Shown one piece after another: positions 51,218 to 59,812 of a stretch of DNA of 64,000 bases. The notes below the pieces were generated by a model, which worked only from the letters and a program-made list of their open reading frames with translations, was not told the origin of the DNA and did not search any database. Every line of letters begins with the position of its first letter. Position 1 is the first letter of the stretch. Origin of the DNA: a virus. A program made the position numbers and the translations under genes. Location of the stretch: positions 28,194 through 92,193 of the IMG/VR virus record IMGVR_UViG_3300027754_004232, one strand, 5' to 3'.

Positions 51218-52312
51218 TTATAGATCAGCAGTGCTTCGTAAAGCAGATGTAGGATCTACTGGATGCTTAATAGTAAAGTCATTGAAGGTTTTGAATGAGT
51301 AAGTAACAGTTGCGTTATTGCCATCAACACCACCACCTTGGTAATTACAAGATTGCATCTTGTTTTTTGTACCAAGATCAATAACAGTACCTTCGGTAAG
51401 AACTAACTTAATTGTCTGATCTTTCAAGTTGTTACCATTGTAACTGTTAAGTGCAGAACCACTTTCGGTTACTTCAATTTCATCTCCACCCTTTGCCAAT
51501 ACTTCAAATTCAGCAGTAACTTCTACTGGGAATTTGGTATATCGGAAGTAAGGTGCTTTTCGACCCAATTCAAGAATCTGTTCACGACCAAGGGTCGCAG
51601 AAGCAGAAGTAGATTGGAAAGATGTATTAAAGCAATTTAAAGTAGCATTAACAGTATTTTTACCAGAAGCATCAATACCAGGAATCTGAGTTGGGAAAAG
51701 TGATTTGCTCATATTAAGATGCTGTCTTTGAGCAATACCAGAGGCAGACCTTTGAGCACTATAATTAGTTGCTTCATCATATGGGTCAGCATCCCAAGCA
51801 GGACTAACACTATCTGCTGGCTGGAAGTTTGGTGTCCACTTACCAGTAGAACCAGTATTCCAAACTTTATTGTTTGCAACCATAGTTACTGATTCAGTAG
51901 CATTTCCATCAATGCCAATTTTGTAAGAAACTTGACTTACAAAACAACCAGAAACAACGCAAGTAGAACTTGGAACTCCAGAAGCAGCTTCTTGAGTATC
52001 ATCAGTAATAGAAAGAGCAAGAATTGCTTTCTTATTAGATCGACCAACCAAAGTTGCACTAGAAGCACCTTGAGTTCCGAGATGGTACAACAATGGAAAT
52101 CCATCGAGCACCTTTTCAAGTGTAACTTCTACATCTGCAACACCTTCAATGTTTTCATAGATTGAAATCATGCCGATTTCAAAAACTTGTTGAAGATTAA
52201 AAGTGGTGTTAATACCAACAGATTGAAGACCACGAACTTCTTGATAAGAAGAAGATCCATCTGCTGCAATGCCTACTGCTTGACAAGCGTAAAATATTCT
52301 TCGATTTGCCAT
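51218..52312 (-). CDS. probable major tail tube protein
   Basis: A 364-residue protein. The segment GLQSVGINTTFNLQQVFEIG then ISIYENIEGVADVEVTLEKVLDGFPLLYH has the strand layout of tail tube proteins, and the rest is beta-rich with few charged runs. Several traits fit an abundant structural protein: its own GGTGTATTA motif 51 bases upstream of the ATG, a strong terminator behind it, and less AT-biased codons than its neighbours. The start is taken at ATG 52312 with GGGAGA upstream; an in-frame ATG at 52351 lacks such support. A minor structural protein is the alternative. Confidence 0.68.
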   Translation of the reverse strand: MANRRIFYACQAVGIAADGSSSYQEVRGLQSVGINTTFNLQQVFEIGMISIYENIEGVADVEVTLEKVLDGFPLLYHLGTQGASSATLVGRSNKKAILALSITDDTQEAASGVPSSTCVVSGCFVSQVSYKIGIDGNATESVTMVANNKVWNTGSTGKWTPNFQPADSVSPAWDADPYDEATNYSAQRSASGIAQRQHLNMSKSLFPTQIPGIDASGKNTVNATLNCFNTSFQSTSASATLGREQILELGRKAPYFRYTKFPVEVTAEFEVLAKGGDEIEVTESGSALNSYNGNNLKDQTIKLVLTEGTVIDLGTKNKMQSCNYQGGGVDGNNATVTYSFKTFNDFTIKHPVDPTSALRSTADL

Positions 52313-52363
52313 GTTTAAAATCTCCCATATTAAATTCTGTCCAAAAATCAACCCTCATTTAAT

Positions 52364-52372
52364 TAATACACC
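52364..52372 (-). promoter_or_regulatory. candidate late promoter motif, copy 2 (GGTGTATTA)
   Basis: On the - strand the gap reads AAATTGGTGTATTAATTAAAT, directly after the stop of the upstream structural gene and 51 bases before the tail tube start. Same orientation and core as the copies at 54516 and 57407. Confidence 0.55.
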
Positions 52373-52375
52373 AAT

Positions 52376-53332
52376 TTAAAGAGAATCTATTGAGAAAGTA
52401 ACTCTTATACTAGATCTATACATAGGTGGGGCAGCAATCTGCTCTTGAGATCTAATTTTATCAAAAGATATTAACTTCCATTGATAATTAGTTGTTATAT
52501 CCCCATAATTTAATCCAGATGGTGCTATTTGCCCATCATATGTAAGTGGGTATTTTTGATCGGCTAAAAGTTTTGTCTTATCTATGCCCCAAAACCTTTT
52601 TTCCCATTGATTAACAATAATGTCATGAACTTGCCTTCTATCCCAAGGCGTTTCTGCAAAAACATGCATTAATATATCTTGTTTGTGAACCCTATTTATA
52701 GCCCCTATCTCATAAGGTGTCATACTTACAGATGGCAATGTTTCTAAAACTATAGCAGGAAGCTGTATTCTATTTAGCGAAAGAACATCCCAAGCACCAG
52801 ACCCCTTAGACGAAAATTGAACATCGTCAACTCTAAAACTGTCATATTGTATGGTTTGAAACCAAGGTATGTCAGCAGATACAATCTTTACATTCCTATA
52901 AGAATGTTCACATTTAACTATACTGGTTGTAGCTATTGGGGAATTAAAAATAATTTTTCCTTCGGGATAATTTATCTTATATCCAGAAGGTCCAGATGTG
53001 TTTTTAGGTATAAAAGATGTGTTTACATATATACCACTAATGCTTATAGGCTGGTGACTATATTCAACTCCAGACTCCCACACCCAATCTGATCTAGCAC
53101 CTTCCCAAACAGAACCATTTGCATATCTAGGATCTCTAGAAAGCCTCATCTTATAAGATGGCAAAGAATGTGAGCCAACTCCTGTGGGATAAACACCTGT
53201 TGGAACATAAATATTTGTAAAAGCACCAGCACATAAGAATCCATTTTGCATAAACAAATGAACAGATGTTTCAAGAAGATCCGAAAATAATGGGTCACCA
53301 TAATTAGAAACGCCATGAAATTTAATGCTCAT
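52376..53332 (-). CDS. virion structural protein
   Basis: A 318-residue protein of unknown family. It is Tyr/Trp-rich and beta-rich (GVYPTGVGSHSLPSYKM, WEGARSDWVWESGVEY, SYKINYPEGKIIFNSP-like strands), with a helical HDIIVNQWEKRFWGIDK near the C-terminal third. Position between connector-like proteins and the tail tube suggests a neck or tail terminator component. It starts 4 bases inside the end of the preceding gene, so the two are translationally coupled. Confidence 0.6.
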   Translation of the reverse strand: MSIKFHGVSNYGDPLFSDLLETSVHLFMQNGFLCAGAFTNIYVPTGVYPTGVGSHSLPSYKMRLSRDPRYANGSVWEGARSDWVWESGVEYSHQPISISGIYVNTSFIPKNTSGPSGYKINYPEGKIIFNSPIATTSIVKCEHSYRNVKIVSADIPWFQTIQYDSFRVDDVQFSSKGSGAWDVLSLNRIQLPAIVLETLPSVSMTPYEIGAINRVHKQDILMHVFAETPWDRRQVHDIIVNQWEKRFWGIDKTKLLADQKYPLTYDGQIAPSGLNYGDITTNYQWKLISFDKIRSQEQIAAPPMYRSSIRVTFSIDSL

Positions 53333-53985
53333 CTTAATAAATCCTCTAATCCTTTTTGTAACTTTTCGAGCATGTCTATTTCTGTCGCAATCAACGCCCT
53401 AGTTATCCAGTTGTCATCTATTGTTCCAGAATGATTTGGGTCTACTCTAAATCCTTTTGACATTTTTGGCGAAACCATTAGTGCGTAACCGCTTCTTGAA
53501 CCCTTTAAGGGCGTACCCTTTTCTTTCATTACTTGATAATCAGCAATAACTATAGTATCACCAGCAGTTAGTAGCCATCTTAGCCAATCTACAGTATTTC
53601 CATTTGAATCATAAGCCCCAAAACCTTTATCTAATAAAAATTCTATACCACCCTTCAATAATTGTAATCTAATCCCGCCTAAACTTGCTGAAGTTGATCC
53701 AAGTTTTGTAAGCTCAATTGATCCAGATACTGCCTTTACTACTCTCTCTCCAACATTTTCTCCTGCCCTAAAACCAAAATCTCTTCTTAGCTCTCCAATA
53801 TCTAAAGAATAGTAAGTATCATTTGGCCCTTTCCTTAATTTTTCTTCAACATAAGCAACAAGACCTGACCTTATTTTTCTAATTAGCTGGCTTATTGTTC
53901 GATCAAGAATTGCTTTTATTTCTGATGTTGCAGCTATTGAGAATTGTTGTTGATCAAGCTTGACATCGTATTTAAAAGAAGCCAT
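53329..53985 (-). CDS. connector/tail completion-like protein
   Basis: A 218-residue protein. The N-terminal helix (ISQLIRKIRSGLVAYVEEKLRK) is followed by a beta region with DYQVMKEKGTPLKGSRSGYALMV and a C-terminal helix (EIDMLEKLQKGLEDLLR). Basic helix plus beta layout resembles the HK97 gp10-like head-tail joining proteins, but only loosely. It overlaps the next gene by 4 bases. Function is inferred from position. Confidence 0.55.
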   Translation of the reverse strand: MASFKYDVKLDQQQFSIAATSEIKAILDRTISQLIRKIRSGLVAYVEEKLRKGPNDTYYSLDIGELRRDFGFRAGENVGERVVKAVSGSIELTKLGSTSASLGGIRLQLLKGGIEFLLDKGFGAYDSNGNTVDWLRWLLTAGDTIVIADYQVMKEKGTPLKGSRSGYALMVSPKMSKGFRVDPNHSGTIDDNWITRALIATEIDMLEKLQKGLEDLLR

Positions 53986-53987
53986 AT

Positions 53988-54509
53988 TTAAGCTCCTATT
54001 CTATTCCATATAGCAACCCAATATCTGTTTTGCACTATGTTTCCTTGATCAATAGGCTCGCCAGCGAGTTCATATGTATATCTGATCATTGGCTCTAAAC
54101 TTATTTGCATAATCATTTTTCTTGACTGCAAAACATTCGCCAAATCTTTTATATATCCCTTAGTTTGAATTGTTCCCGCTGGATGATGTATATTTGCTGG
54201 AATTTTAACAAACCAATCAGAAGGGCTATTTGATATTAAAAGTTTTATTGGAATTGTTATCTCTGAAAAATGATAGCCCCTACCATCACACAAAGGACAA
54301 ATGCTGCCATTTGGAAAAGGCATAGGGCCACCGCTAGTCCAATGATTTGATGACTTATTTCCAATTGGATCTATAACGCAGTTAACACAAGCACTTGGAA
54401 GTGGAGGATAAACCAATAGGCAATCCTTGCCCAATTGATCTATTAGGTCATCTATAGCATCTTGAGCTATTTTTTTAACATCATCAGATAATGTGAATAA
54501 TTTGCCCAT
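53988..54509 (-). CDS. neck-region protein with zinc-finger Cys pairs
   Basis: A 173-residue protein with CVNC near residues 41-44 and CPLCDGRGYHF near 72-82. The second recalls the CxxCxGxG modules of DnaJ zinc centres. The remainder is beta-rich (ITIPIKLLISNSPSDWFVKIPANIHHP). Position in the connector region suggests a head-tail joining role stabilised by a metal site. A GGTGTATTA motif sits only six bases before its ATG and no ribosome site is seen, so if that motif is a promoter the message may be leaderless. Confidence 0.6.
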   Translation of the reverse strand: MGKLFTLSDDVKKIAQDAIDDLIDQLGKDCLLVYPPLPSACVNCVIDPIGNKSSNHWTSGGPMPFPNGSICPLCDGRGYHFSEITIPIKLLISNSPSDWFVKIPANIHHPAGTIQTKGYIKDLANVLQSRKMIMQISLEPMIRYTYELAGEPIDQGNIVQNRYWVAIWNRIGA

Positions 54510-54515
54510 AATGTA

Positions 54516-54524
54516 TAATACACC
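54516..54524 (-). promoter_or_regulatory. candidate late promoter motif, copy 3 (GGTGTATTA)
   Basis: On the - strand it reads ATCAGTGGTGTATTATACATTATG, with the final ATG being the start of the 53988-54509 gene, six bases after the motif. The gap after the glycosyltransferase gene is only 31 bases, and a TATAAT string lies just upstream. Confidence 0.45.
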
Positions 54525-54540
54525 ACTGATAATTATACAA

Positions 54541-56340
54541 TTAAAGCTTCTTTAAAATTAAATAATCATCTGAAGACTTAATTACACTGAGTTTTTCTGA
54601 TTTTTTATAAATATCTAGAATTTGTTGATCTGCTTTCACTATAATCAAACAATCATTAGACCTTAAAAATGTTTCTTGTTTTATCAATGAGAAATCAATA
54701 AGTTCTTGAGATAGCCCTTTATAATTAATTAATAGAGTTCTAAGATTATCTTCTGGTGCTTGGAAATCATCTTCTTTATCTGTAAGAATAAAGTTTTCAT
54801 AACTAAAATTCTTTATATTTGTTTGCAATTGTTCTTTAGATTGATTTTTATATTCATCTACTCTAACTACCCCAAGACCCTTTTGGCAGAGAGCGAGAGT
54901 GGTTTGTAAACCTTCTGAGCTTATATCTAAACAATATGAGTTGCTTGCTGCCCAAACAATTTCTCTTACTGCTTCAACTGAAAGCCCACCATCAACATTA
55001 GGTAGAGGAACATATTGCATTCTAAGTCTGAGAATATTTTCTTCAAATGTGTAAAGAAAAGGAATAATATTTTCTTTTTCACAAATATAAGAGAACTCTG
55101 CACCTTCTTTATAATCATCTAAAACTTTTTGTGCAAAATCTTTACTTACAAAATATAAAGGTGCATCATCTAGTTCATCAACATCAGCAATTTTATAAGA
55201 AAGTTGAGAATGTTTTGTCTTTAAAGATGATTTGTTTATCTGATCAAATATAGTTATCTTTGCTTGACCTGTTTTAATTAGTGGCCAAAAATCAATCATT
55301 ATATTTATATTTTTTTCTAGTCTTAAATTGCCCTTACATATTAACGCATAGTCATTTCCTTCTGCGATAAATTTTTCTAATACAGATTTTAGATTTGCAC
55401 CCAACATATATTCTTTTTCTTTAGTCCATTTAATTTTTTTAAATGATTCTTCAGTAGTTACACTTTCTCTTCCAATAACATAAGCTTTAACTTTGATGGC
55501 ATTTTTTTCTGAAGAGTTTATTGGGGTAGGATTACCAATAATTTTAGATGAATCAGCAATAGCTTTAAATAGCTCTTCTTGTGTTACTTTGCTAGTAAAA
55601 TAATTAATTACTTCCCTATGATTCCAACCAATTTCTGTCCAACCAACAATATAATTAAAGATTCTATCTACAACAGATAGTGGGTACGGAACACCTTTTG
55701 GTCTGCCAAATCTATGTATCCATTTTAAAAATGTAAGACAAACTGTTTTTCCACCATTCTGTCTAACCTTTTCTTGTATATAGCCTTCTTCGCCACCAAA
55801 TCCACGAAAACTCTTATTGAATCCTGGCCAAGCATCTTTCCTCATGCAAAAAATGCCTAGACCTTGCATTGGAATTTCAAATTCTTCTTCTGAAATAGCT
55901 CTAGGATCATTCCCCCAAGTTCCATACATATGACCTCTCCAGCCTGGGTCAAAATGCGTAGATGTGCTTTTTTGATCATCATAAAGAAGTGGACCTTGAA
56001 TTAAATTCTTTGTGTTTTCATTTTGCTTTAAGTATTCTTTAAGCTTCTGAATAGAGTCTTTTGTAAAAATAATATGGCAATCAATACACATTACAAATTT
56101 GCCAGTTGCCATTTCAAAAACATGATTTCTAGATTGAGATGTTCCAGCTTTTTCTGGAGCGTGTATATACTTAGCACCAACACTTCCACATGTTGCCTTA
56201 GTATCTTCACAAGATTTCGGCTTTGTATCTATTACTAAAAGTTCTACATCTTCTAGATTGTGAAAAGCTTTTAGTGCTTGAAGTGTAAAATAAACACCAT
56301 CGAAATCATCATATGTAGCCATACCAATGGTTAATAACAT
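54541..56340 (-). CDS. GT-A glycosyltransferase with DxH/GGEE motifs, in structural operon
   Basis: A 599-residue protein. Residues ~1-245 form a GT-A domain. ELLVIDTKP is the nucleotide strand, AGTSQSRNHVFEMATG the following helix, and MCIDCHIIF carries a DxH metal site (Asp87, His89) in place of DxD. GFGGEEGYIQEKVRQNGGKT (Glu184-185) and IHRFGRPKGVPYP (His209) follow. DxH plus GGE(E/N) plus a late His-Arg is the pattern of polypeptide O-glycosyltransferases of the GT27/GT60 type, rather than ordinary GT2. Residues ~250-599 are a second, unrecognised domain. AAGGAGG precedes the ATG. It is the only enzyme among virion genes here, suggesting a virion protein substrate (inference). Confidence 0.75.
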   Translation of the reverse strand: MLLTIGMATYDDFDGVYFTLQALKAFHNLEDVELLVIDTKPKSCEDTKATCGSVGAKYIHAPEKAGTSQSRNHVFEMATGKFVMCIDCHIIFTKDSIQKLKEYLKQNENTKNLIQGPLLYDDQKSTSTHFDPGWRGHMYGTWGNDPRAISEEEFEIPMQGLGIFCMRKDAWPGFNKSFRGFGGEEGYIQEKVRQNGGKTVCLTFLKWIHRFGRPKGVPYPLSVVDRIFNYIVGWTEIGWNHREVINYFTSKVTQEELFKAIADSSKIIGNPTPINSSEKNAIKVKAYVIGRESVTTEESFKKIKWTKEKEYMLGANLKSVLEKFIAEGNDYALICKGNLRLEKNINIMIDFWPLIKTGQAKITIFDQINKSSLKTKHSQLSYKIADVDELDDAPLYFVSKDFAQKVLDDYKEGAEFSYICEKENIIPFLYTFEENILRLRMQYVPLPNVDGGLSVEAVREIVWAASNSYCLDISSEGLQTTLALCQKGLGVVRVDEYKNQSKEQLQTNIKNFSYENFILTDKEDDFQAPEDNLRTLLINYKGLSQELIDFSLIKQETFLRSNDCLIIVKADQQILDIYKKSEKLSVIKSSDDYLILKKL

Positions 56341-56370
56341 AAATCCTCCTTTAGCTTCCTAAAACTTAAA

Positions 56371-56829
56371 TTAAGCCTGTTTTGCAACAAACAAACCAGA
56401 TAGCTCAACCGAATAAACATTGACCGCATCCAATGGAACAAACCCATTCTCAAATACTAGTTCTTGACTTGCTGACAAATTATATGATGTAGTTGTATCA
56501 GCAGCTTGACCAAAATTCAAGTGCATAATTCCAGTAGAGTTGTTTTTAAAGTAAAAATAATTTCTTGATGGTTTTGAAGCAAATACTTGTTGGCTAATTC
56601 CTGTTGCAGCAATAGCACTAGAGCCATCTTCAAGACTGTCGCTCATGCTAGTATCTACATTATAATAACCAAAGTTTCTTCCTATATTTATTGATGCAAT
56701 ATCATTGAATGTCCTCACATCAACCCTATTGTAATTAATTACTTCTCCAGTAGGATGACCTTCAGTTGGTTGAATAGTTGAAGATCCAATTTTAATCGTA
56801 CCGCCATTAATTATATGATGAGTTGCCAT
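56371..56829 (-). CDS. decoration-like virion protein
   Basis: A 152-residue beta-rich protein (KPSRNYFYFKNNSTGIMHLNFGQ, YNLSASQELVFENGFVP, VNVYSVELSG). A small beta-sandwich like this is typical of phage head or tail decoration and cement proteins. It starts MATHHIINGGTIKIG, with AAGGAG upstream (the reading between 56830 and 56840). No family recognised. Its place beside a neck protein suggests an exposed virion part. Confidence 0.58.
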   Translation of the reverse strand: MATHHIINGGTIKIGSSTIQPTEGHPTGEVINYNRVDVRTFNDIASINIGRNFGYYNVDTSMSDSLEDGSSAIAATGISQQVFASKPSRNYFYFKNNSTGIMHLNFGQAADTTTSYNLSASQELVFENGFVPLDAVNVYSVELSGLFVAKQA

Positions 56830-56840
56830 CTAACTACTCC

Positions 56841-57371
56841 TTATCTTGAGAAAAATGTTCTGCCTTCGTTGCCATTATAATAAGCCTGATCTCTAGAACC
56901 AGCAAACAGCCTAAACGGACTCATTATAGCAGCACCAGCCGTTAATCCAACTCTTGCTGTTTGATATTCTAGTTTAACTTCTTCGTAAACATAACACCAA
57001 CCTTTTTCTAGCAATTTCATTCTACCATCCATAGTTCCACGCAAGTCAATAGAAGAACTACCATCTCTAATAGCAATTCCTTGACCAACAGCCCTTCTTG
57101 TCTCGCCACGCTCTATTAAACATGCTGATTTTATGGTCACTAAATTTATAAAATTATCATCTCTAGTAGTCGCCCTATCTACTGGACTAGGCTCAATCGT
57201 GAGTGCTTGAATATCAACTTGAAAATTATTTGCAAATCTTAATTCTGAAGTAACTAATTGAGCAGCAACAGCAATTACTTGCGTAAGTCGTTTATCTGTA
57301 TAGAGTTGTGGAGAAACTAAATCGTCTAGTAAAACTCTCAATAATGTTATGAATTCTGCTTGCCAGTACAT
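56841..57371 (-). CDS. head-tail connector-like protein
   Basis: A 176-residue protein. The N-terminal part (FITLLRVLLDDLVSPQLYTDKRLTQVIAVAAQLV) is a helical bundle like that of neck/adaptor proteins. The middle has an IEPSPVDRATTRDDNFINLVTIKSACL segment, and the end is LTAGAAIMSPFRLFAGSRD, beta-rich and basic. This layout fits gp6-type adaptors loosely. AGAGG precedes the ATG, and a GGTGTATTA motif lies 35 bases upstream. Confidence 0.6.
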   Translation of the reverse strand: MYWQAEFITLLRVLLDDLVSPQLYTDKRLTQVIAVAAQLVTSELRFANNFQVDIQALTIEPSPVDRATTRDDNFINLVTIKSACLIERGETRRAVGQGIAIRDGSSSIDLRGTMDGRMKLLEKGWCYVYEEVKLEYQTARVGLTAGAAIMSPFRLFAGSRDQAYYNGNEGRTFFSR

Positions 57372-57406
57372 AATAACCTCTATGGTTAGAGTATTGTTTC
57401 AATTAA

Positions 57407-57415
57407 TAATACACC
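57407..57415 (-). promoter_or_regulatory. candidate late promoter motif, copy 4 (GGTGTATTA)
   Basis: On the - strand the 49-base gap after the propeller gene reads AAAATATGGTGTATTATTAATTG. The motif precedes the connector-like gene by 35 bases, with its ribosome site in between. Confidence 0.55.
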
Positions 57416-57420
57416 ATATT

Positions 57421-59811
57421 TTAATCGGTAAATGGTGGCACTATAACTATATTGCCAACAGACAGTGTAATTATATGGGTATTAGATAAGGTAGATCTAA
57501 ATTCATATGACCACCTTCCTGCCCCAATTTGTGCTAATTCTTCATTGCTAAGTTCAACTCTTAAAGATGTTCCATTAAGTAGTTGTGCTCGTTTAATAAA
57601 TGTTGGTCTAGAATCAATCATAAAGTCTGTAGTAGAACCAGTTAGGTTTGGCCAATCAACAGAAGTTATATCTATCGATCTTGATTCTTGAATTAAATAA
57701 TCATCTGTAAGTCTTAGTTCTATAGGGTCTGCTGGATTAATCGGTATTGGATTTGTTAATGATGGAACTCCTACTCCAGAAGTGGCACATCTTGTGCTTA
57801 CTTTTACATCTACATTTTCATATTCTTCTGAATTAATTGCGGTAACACCTAAAAGTTCAGACCCACAATAAAATTTAATAGCACCTCTAAATGATGTTGG
57901 TATTATTCCAGTAAATAAATAATTGCCATTTGTTAAATTTGCAAATCCTGTTGAGTGTGAAACACCATAATTTGTTCCATCACCATTTATTAATTGTGCA
58001 TACATATAACTACAGTTTTCATATTTTTTGCCCAAAGAAAGACTAACCCCTAAAGTAAATCCTTCTGATGAACTAGGATTTGAATTAGATGTAAATACAG
58101 CTATTTCATAACCAAGGTATTCTATTGCTGTGGTAATAGAAATTTGTTCGCTAACAGATTCTGGAGATCCATGAGAAATAGCCCTAATATAATATGTTGT
58201 TCCTGGATTTAAATTTGAAATAGTAACACTATGACTTGTTACTAAATTAGAATCTTCAACTGTAGAATTTGCATAACCATAATTTGGTTCTGATCCTAAT
58301 GTTGTGCGAGAAGTAGTGTCATAAATAATACGACTGGTTGAAGGAGTATTTGTTTGCCAAGTAATTTGTACTTGACTGTTGTTTATAAAAACATAGTTCA
58401 ATAAAGAAATTGTTGGGCCTACTGGGGTAGGAGTAGGTGTTGGAGTAGGCGTTGGTGTCGGTGTCGGTGTCGGTGTAGGCGTTGGGGTAGGTGTTGGTGT
58501 TGGAGTCGGTGTAGGCGTAGGTGTTGGGGTAGGTGTTGGGGTAGGTGTTGGTGTTGGCGTTGGAGTCGGTGTTGGGGTAGGTGTTGGAGTCGGTGTTGGA
58601 GTCGGTGTTGGGGTTGGAGTAGGAGTAGGGGTTGGAGTAGGCGTTGGAGTAGGCGTTGGAGTCGGTGTTGGGGTTGGAGTTGGAGTAGGGGTTGGAGTTG
58701 GAGTAGGCGTTGGAGTAGGCGTTGGAGTTGGAGTAGGGGTTGGAGTTGGAGTAGGCGTTGGAGTAGGCGTTGGAGTAGGGGTTGGAGTTGGAGTAGGCGT
58801 TGGAGTAGGCGTTGGAGTAGGCGTTGGAGTCGGGGTAGGTGTTGGCGTTGGGGCAGTGTAACAATTTTCTCTATTAAAAACTGTAACATTAGAACTTTCG
58901 TAATTTGTTACATATAAATTTTCTCCATCCAATGGCATTGCAATACCATAAGGATTAATCCCGCCAGTTAATACAGTATCAATTAAATAAATCATTCCAT
59001 CTAAAGAATTTATTGTAAATATAGAAACACTATTGCCAATAAAATTAGTCACATAAAGATTTCTATTGTCTGAAGAAATCAAAATATTTTTTGGTTTTAA
59101 TCCACAGTTTACATCTCTAAAATGAAGCAATGCACCTGTCGATGGATTTCTTGAAAAAATTGAAACTGTATTGTCATATGAGTTAAGGCAATAAAGAACT
59201 CTTCCATCTAATGAAACAACCATTCCTAGCGGTTCATTTCCAGTTGCTATTTTTGTTGAACCAGAAAGAACTCCTGTTGATGACCTTCTAAATATTGAAA
59301 TGCTATTGCTTTTAAAATTTGAAACATAAACATTTTTTTGATCTGAAGAAAAACAAATTTCGTTTGGTTCAAGTTCAGTAGCCGTACTATTTACTATAGT
59401 TAATAAACCAGTAGAAATACTTCTTGTATAAGAAGAAACAGTATTTTGATCTTTATTTACAAGATAAATATTTGTGTCATTTAAAGAAATTATAATTTTA
59501 GTTGGGTTAGATCCTGATGATGGAATTGTTGCTGCTATACTTAAGGAACCATTTAAAGTATTTCTGTCAAAGATTGAAACTGTTCCAGAAGAATAGTTTG
59601 TTGCATAAACATTTTTACCATCATTTGAAATACATACTTCGTAAGGATTGACTTCTGTGGGAATTACTGCATCAGAAGTAAGAACTCCAGAAGTAGTGTT
59701 TCTACTATAGATCGAGAGTGTGTTTGAATTAAAGTTTGCTACATAAGCATTTTTGCCATCACTAGATAAACACAATCCTTTTGGATTTAATTCGCTTGCT
59801 ATAATTATCAT
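57421..59811 (-). CDS. seven-repeat beta-propeller with Pro-Thr linker and FN3 domain
   Basis: A 796-residue protein. Residues ~1-315 hold seven repeats of about 42-45 residues, each with a NP-x-(E/K)-(I/V)-x-(I/F)S-D-(G/x)-x-N-(V/L)Y-(V/A)-N core and S-F-R-N end (for example [20 protein letters not shown]), the YVTN/lactonase-type propeller. Residues ~320-465 are (PT)n, about 145 residues. An FN3-like domain follows ([40 protein letters not shown]) and a C-terminal beta domain. The propeller likely binds a ligand or glycan; the linker is a stalk. The paralogous FN3 lies in the gene cut at the window edge. Confidence 0.8.
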   Translation of the reverse strand: MIIIASELNPKGLCLSSDGKNAYVANFNSNTLSIYSRNTTSGVLTSDAVIPTEVNPYEVCISNDGKNVYATNYSSGTVSIFDRNTLNGSLSIAATIPSSGSNPTKIIISLNDTNIYLVNKDQNTVSSYTRSISTGLLTIVNSTATELEPNEICFSSDQKNVYVSNFKSNSISIFRRSSTGVLSGSTKIATGNEPLGMVVSLDGRVLYCLNSYDNTVSIFSRNPSTGALLHFRDVNCGLKPKNILISSDNRNLYVTNFIGNSVSIFTINSLDGMIYLIDTVLTGGINPYGIAMPLDGENLYVTNYESSNVTVFNRENCYTAPTPTPTPTPTPTPTPTPTPTPTPTPTPTPTPTPTPTPTPTPTPTPTPTPTPTPTPTPTPTPTPTPTPTPTPTPTPTPTPTPTPTPTPTPTPTPTPTPTPTPTPTPTPTPTPTPTPTPTPTPTPTPTPTPTPTPTPTPTPTPTPVGPTISLLNYVFINNSQVQITWQTNTPSTSRIIYDTTSRTTLGSEPNYGYANSTVEDSNLVTSHSVTISNLNPGTTYYIRAISHGSPESVSEQISITTAIEYLGYEIAVFTSNSNPSSSEGFTLGVSLSLGKKYENCSYMYAQLINGDGTNYGVSHSTGFANLTNGNYLFTGIIPTSFRGAIKFYCGSELLGVTAINSEEYENVDVKVSTRCATSGVGVPSLTNPIPINPADPIELRLTDDYLIQESRSIDITSVDWPNLTGSTTDFMIDSRPTFIKRAQLLNGTSLRVELSNEELAQIGAGRWSYEFRSTLSNTHIITLSVGNIVIVPPFTD
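58424..58853 (-). repeat. Pro-Thr (PT)n coding tract
   Basis: About 430 bases of ACHCCH-type codons on the - strand (GGWGTW on the + strand) encode roughly 72 Pro-Thr pairs. Codon third bases vary (T, A, C), so the tract is not a perfect microsatellite; the amino acid pattern rather than the DNA is conserved. It looks liable to slip in length. Confidence 0.8.
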
Positions 59812-59812
59812 T

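Noticed and set aside
58424-58853. Short tandem repeats considered as a CRISPR array or origin iterons
   Set aside because: Units are six bases, coding, with no spacers and no cas genes; the Cas4-like nuclease alone is a common phage recombination enzyme.
58419-58889. Alternative-frame proteins of Gln-Arg-Leu and Tyr-Ser-Asn repeats within the (PT)n tract
   Set aside because: They arise automatically from the six-base repeat; the Pro-Thr frame joins propeller and FN3 domains on both sides.
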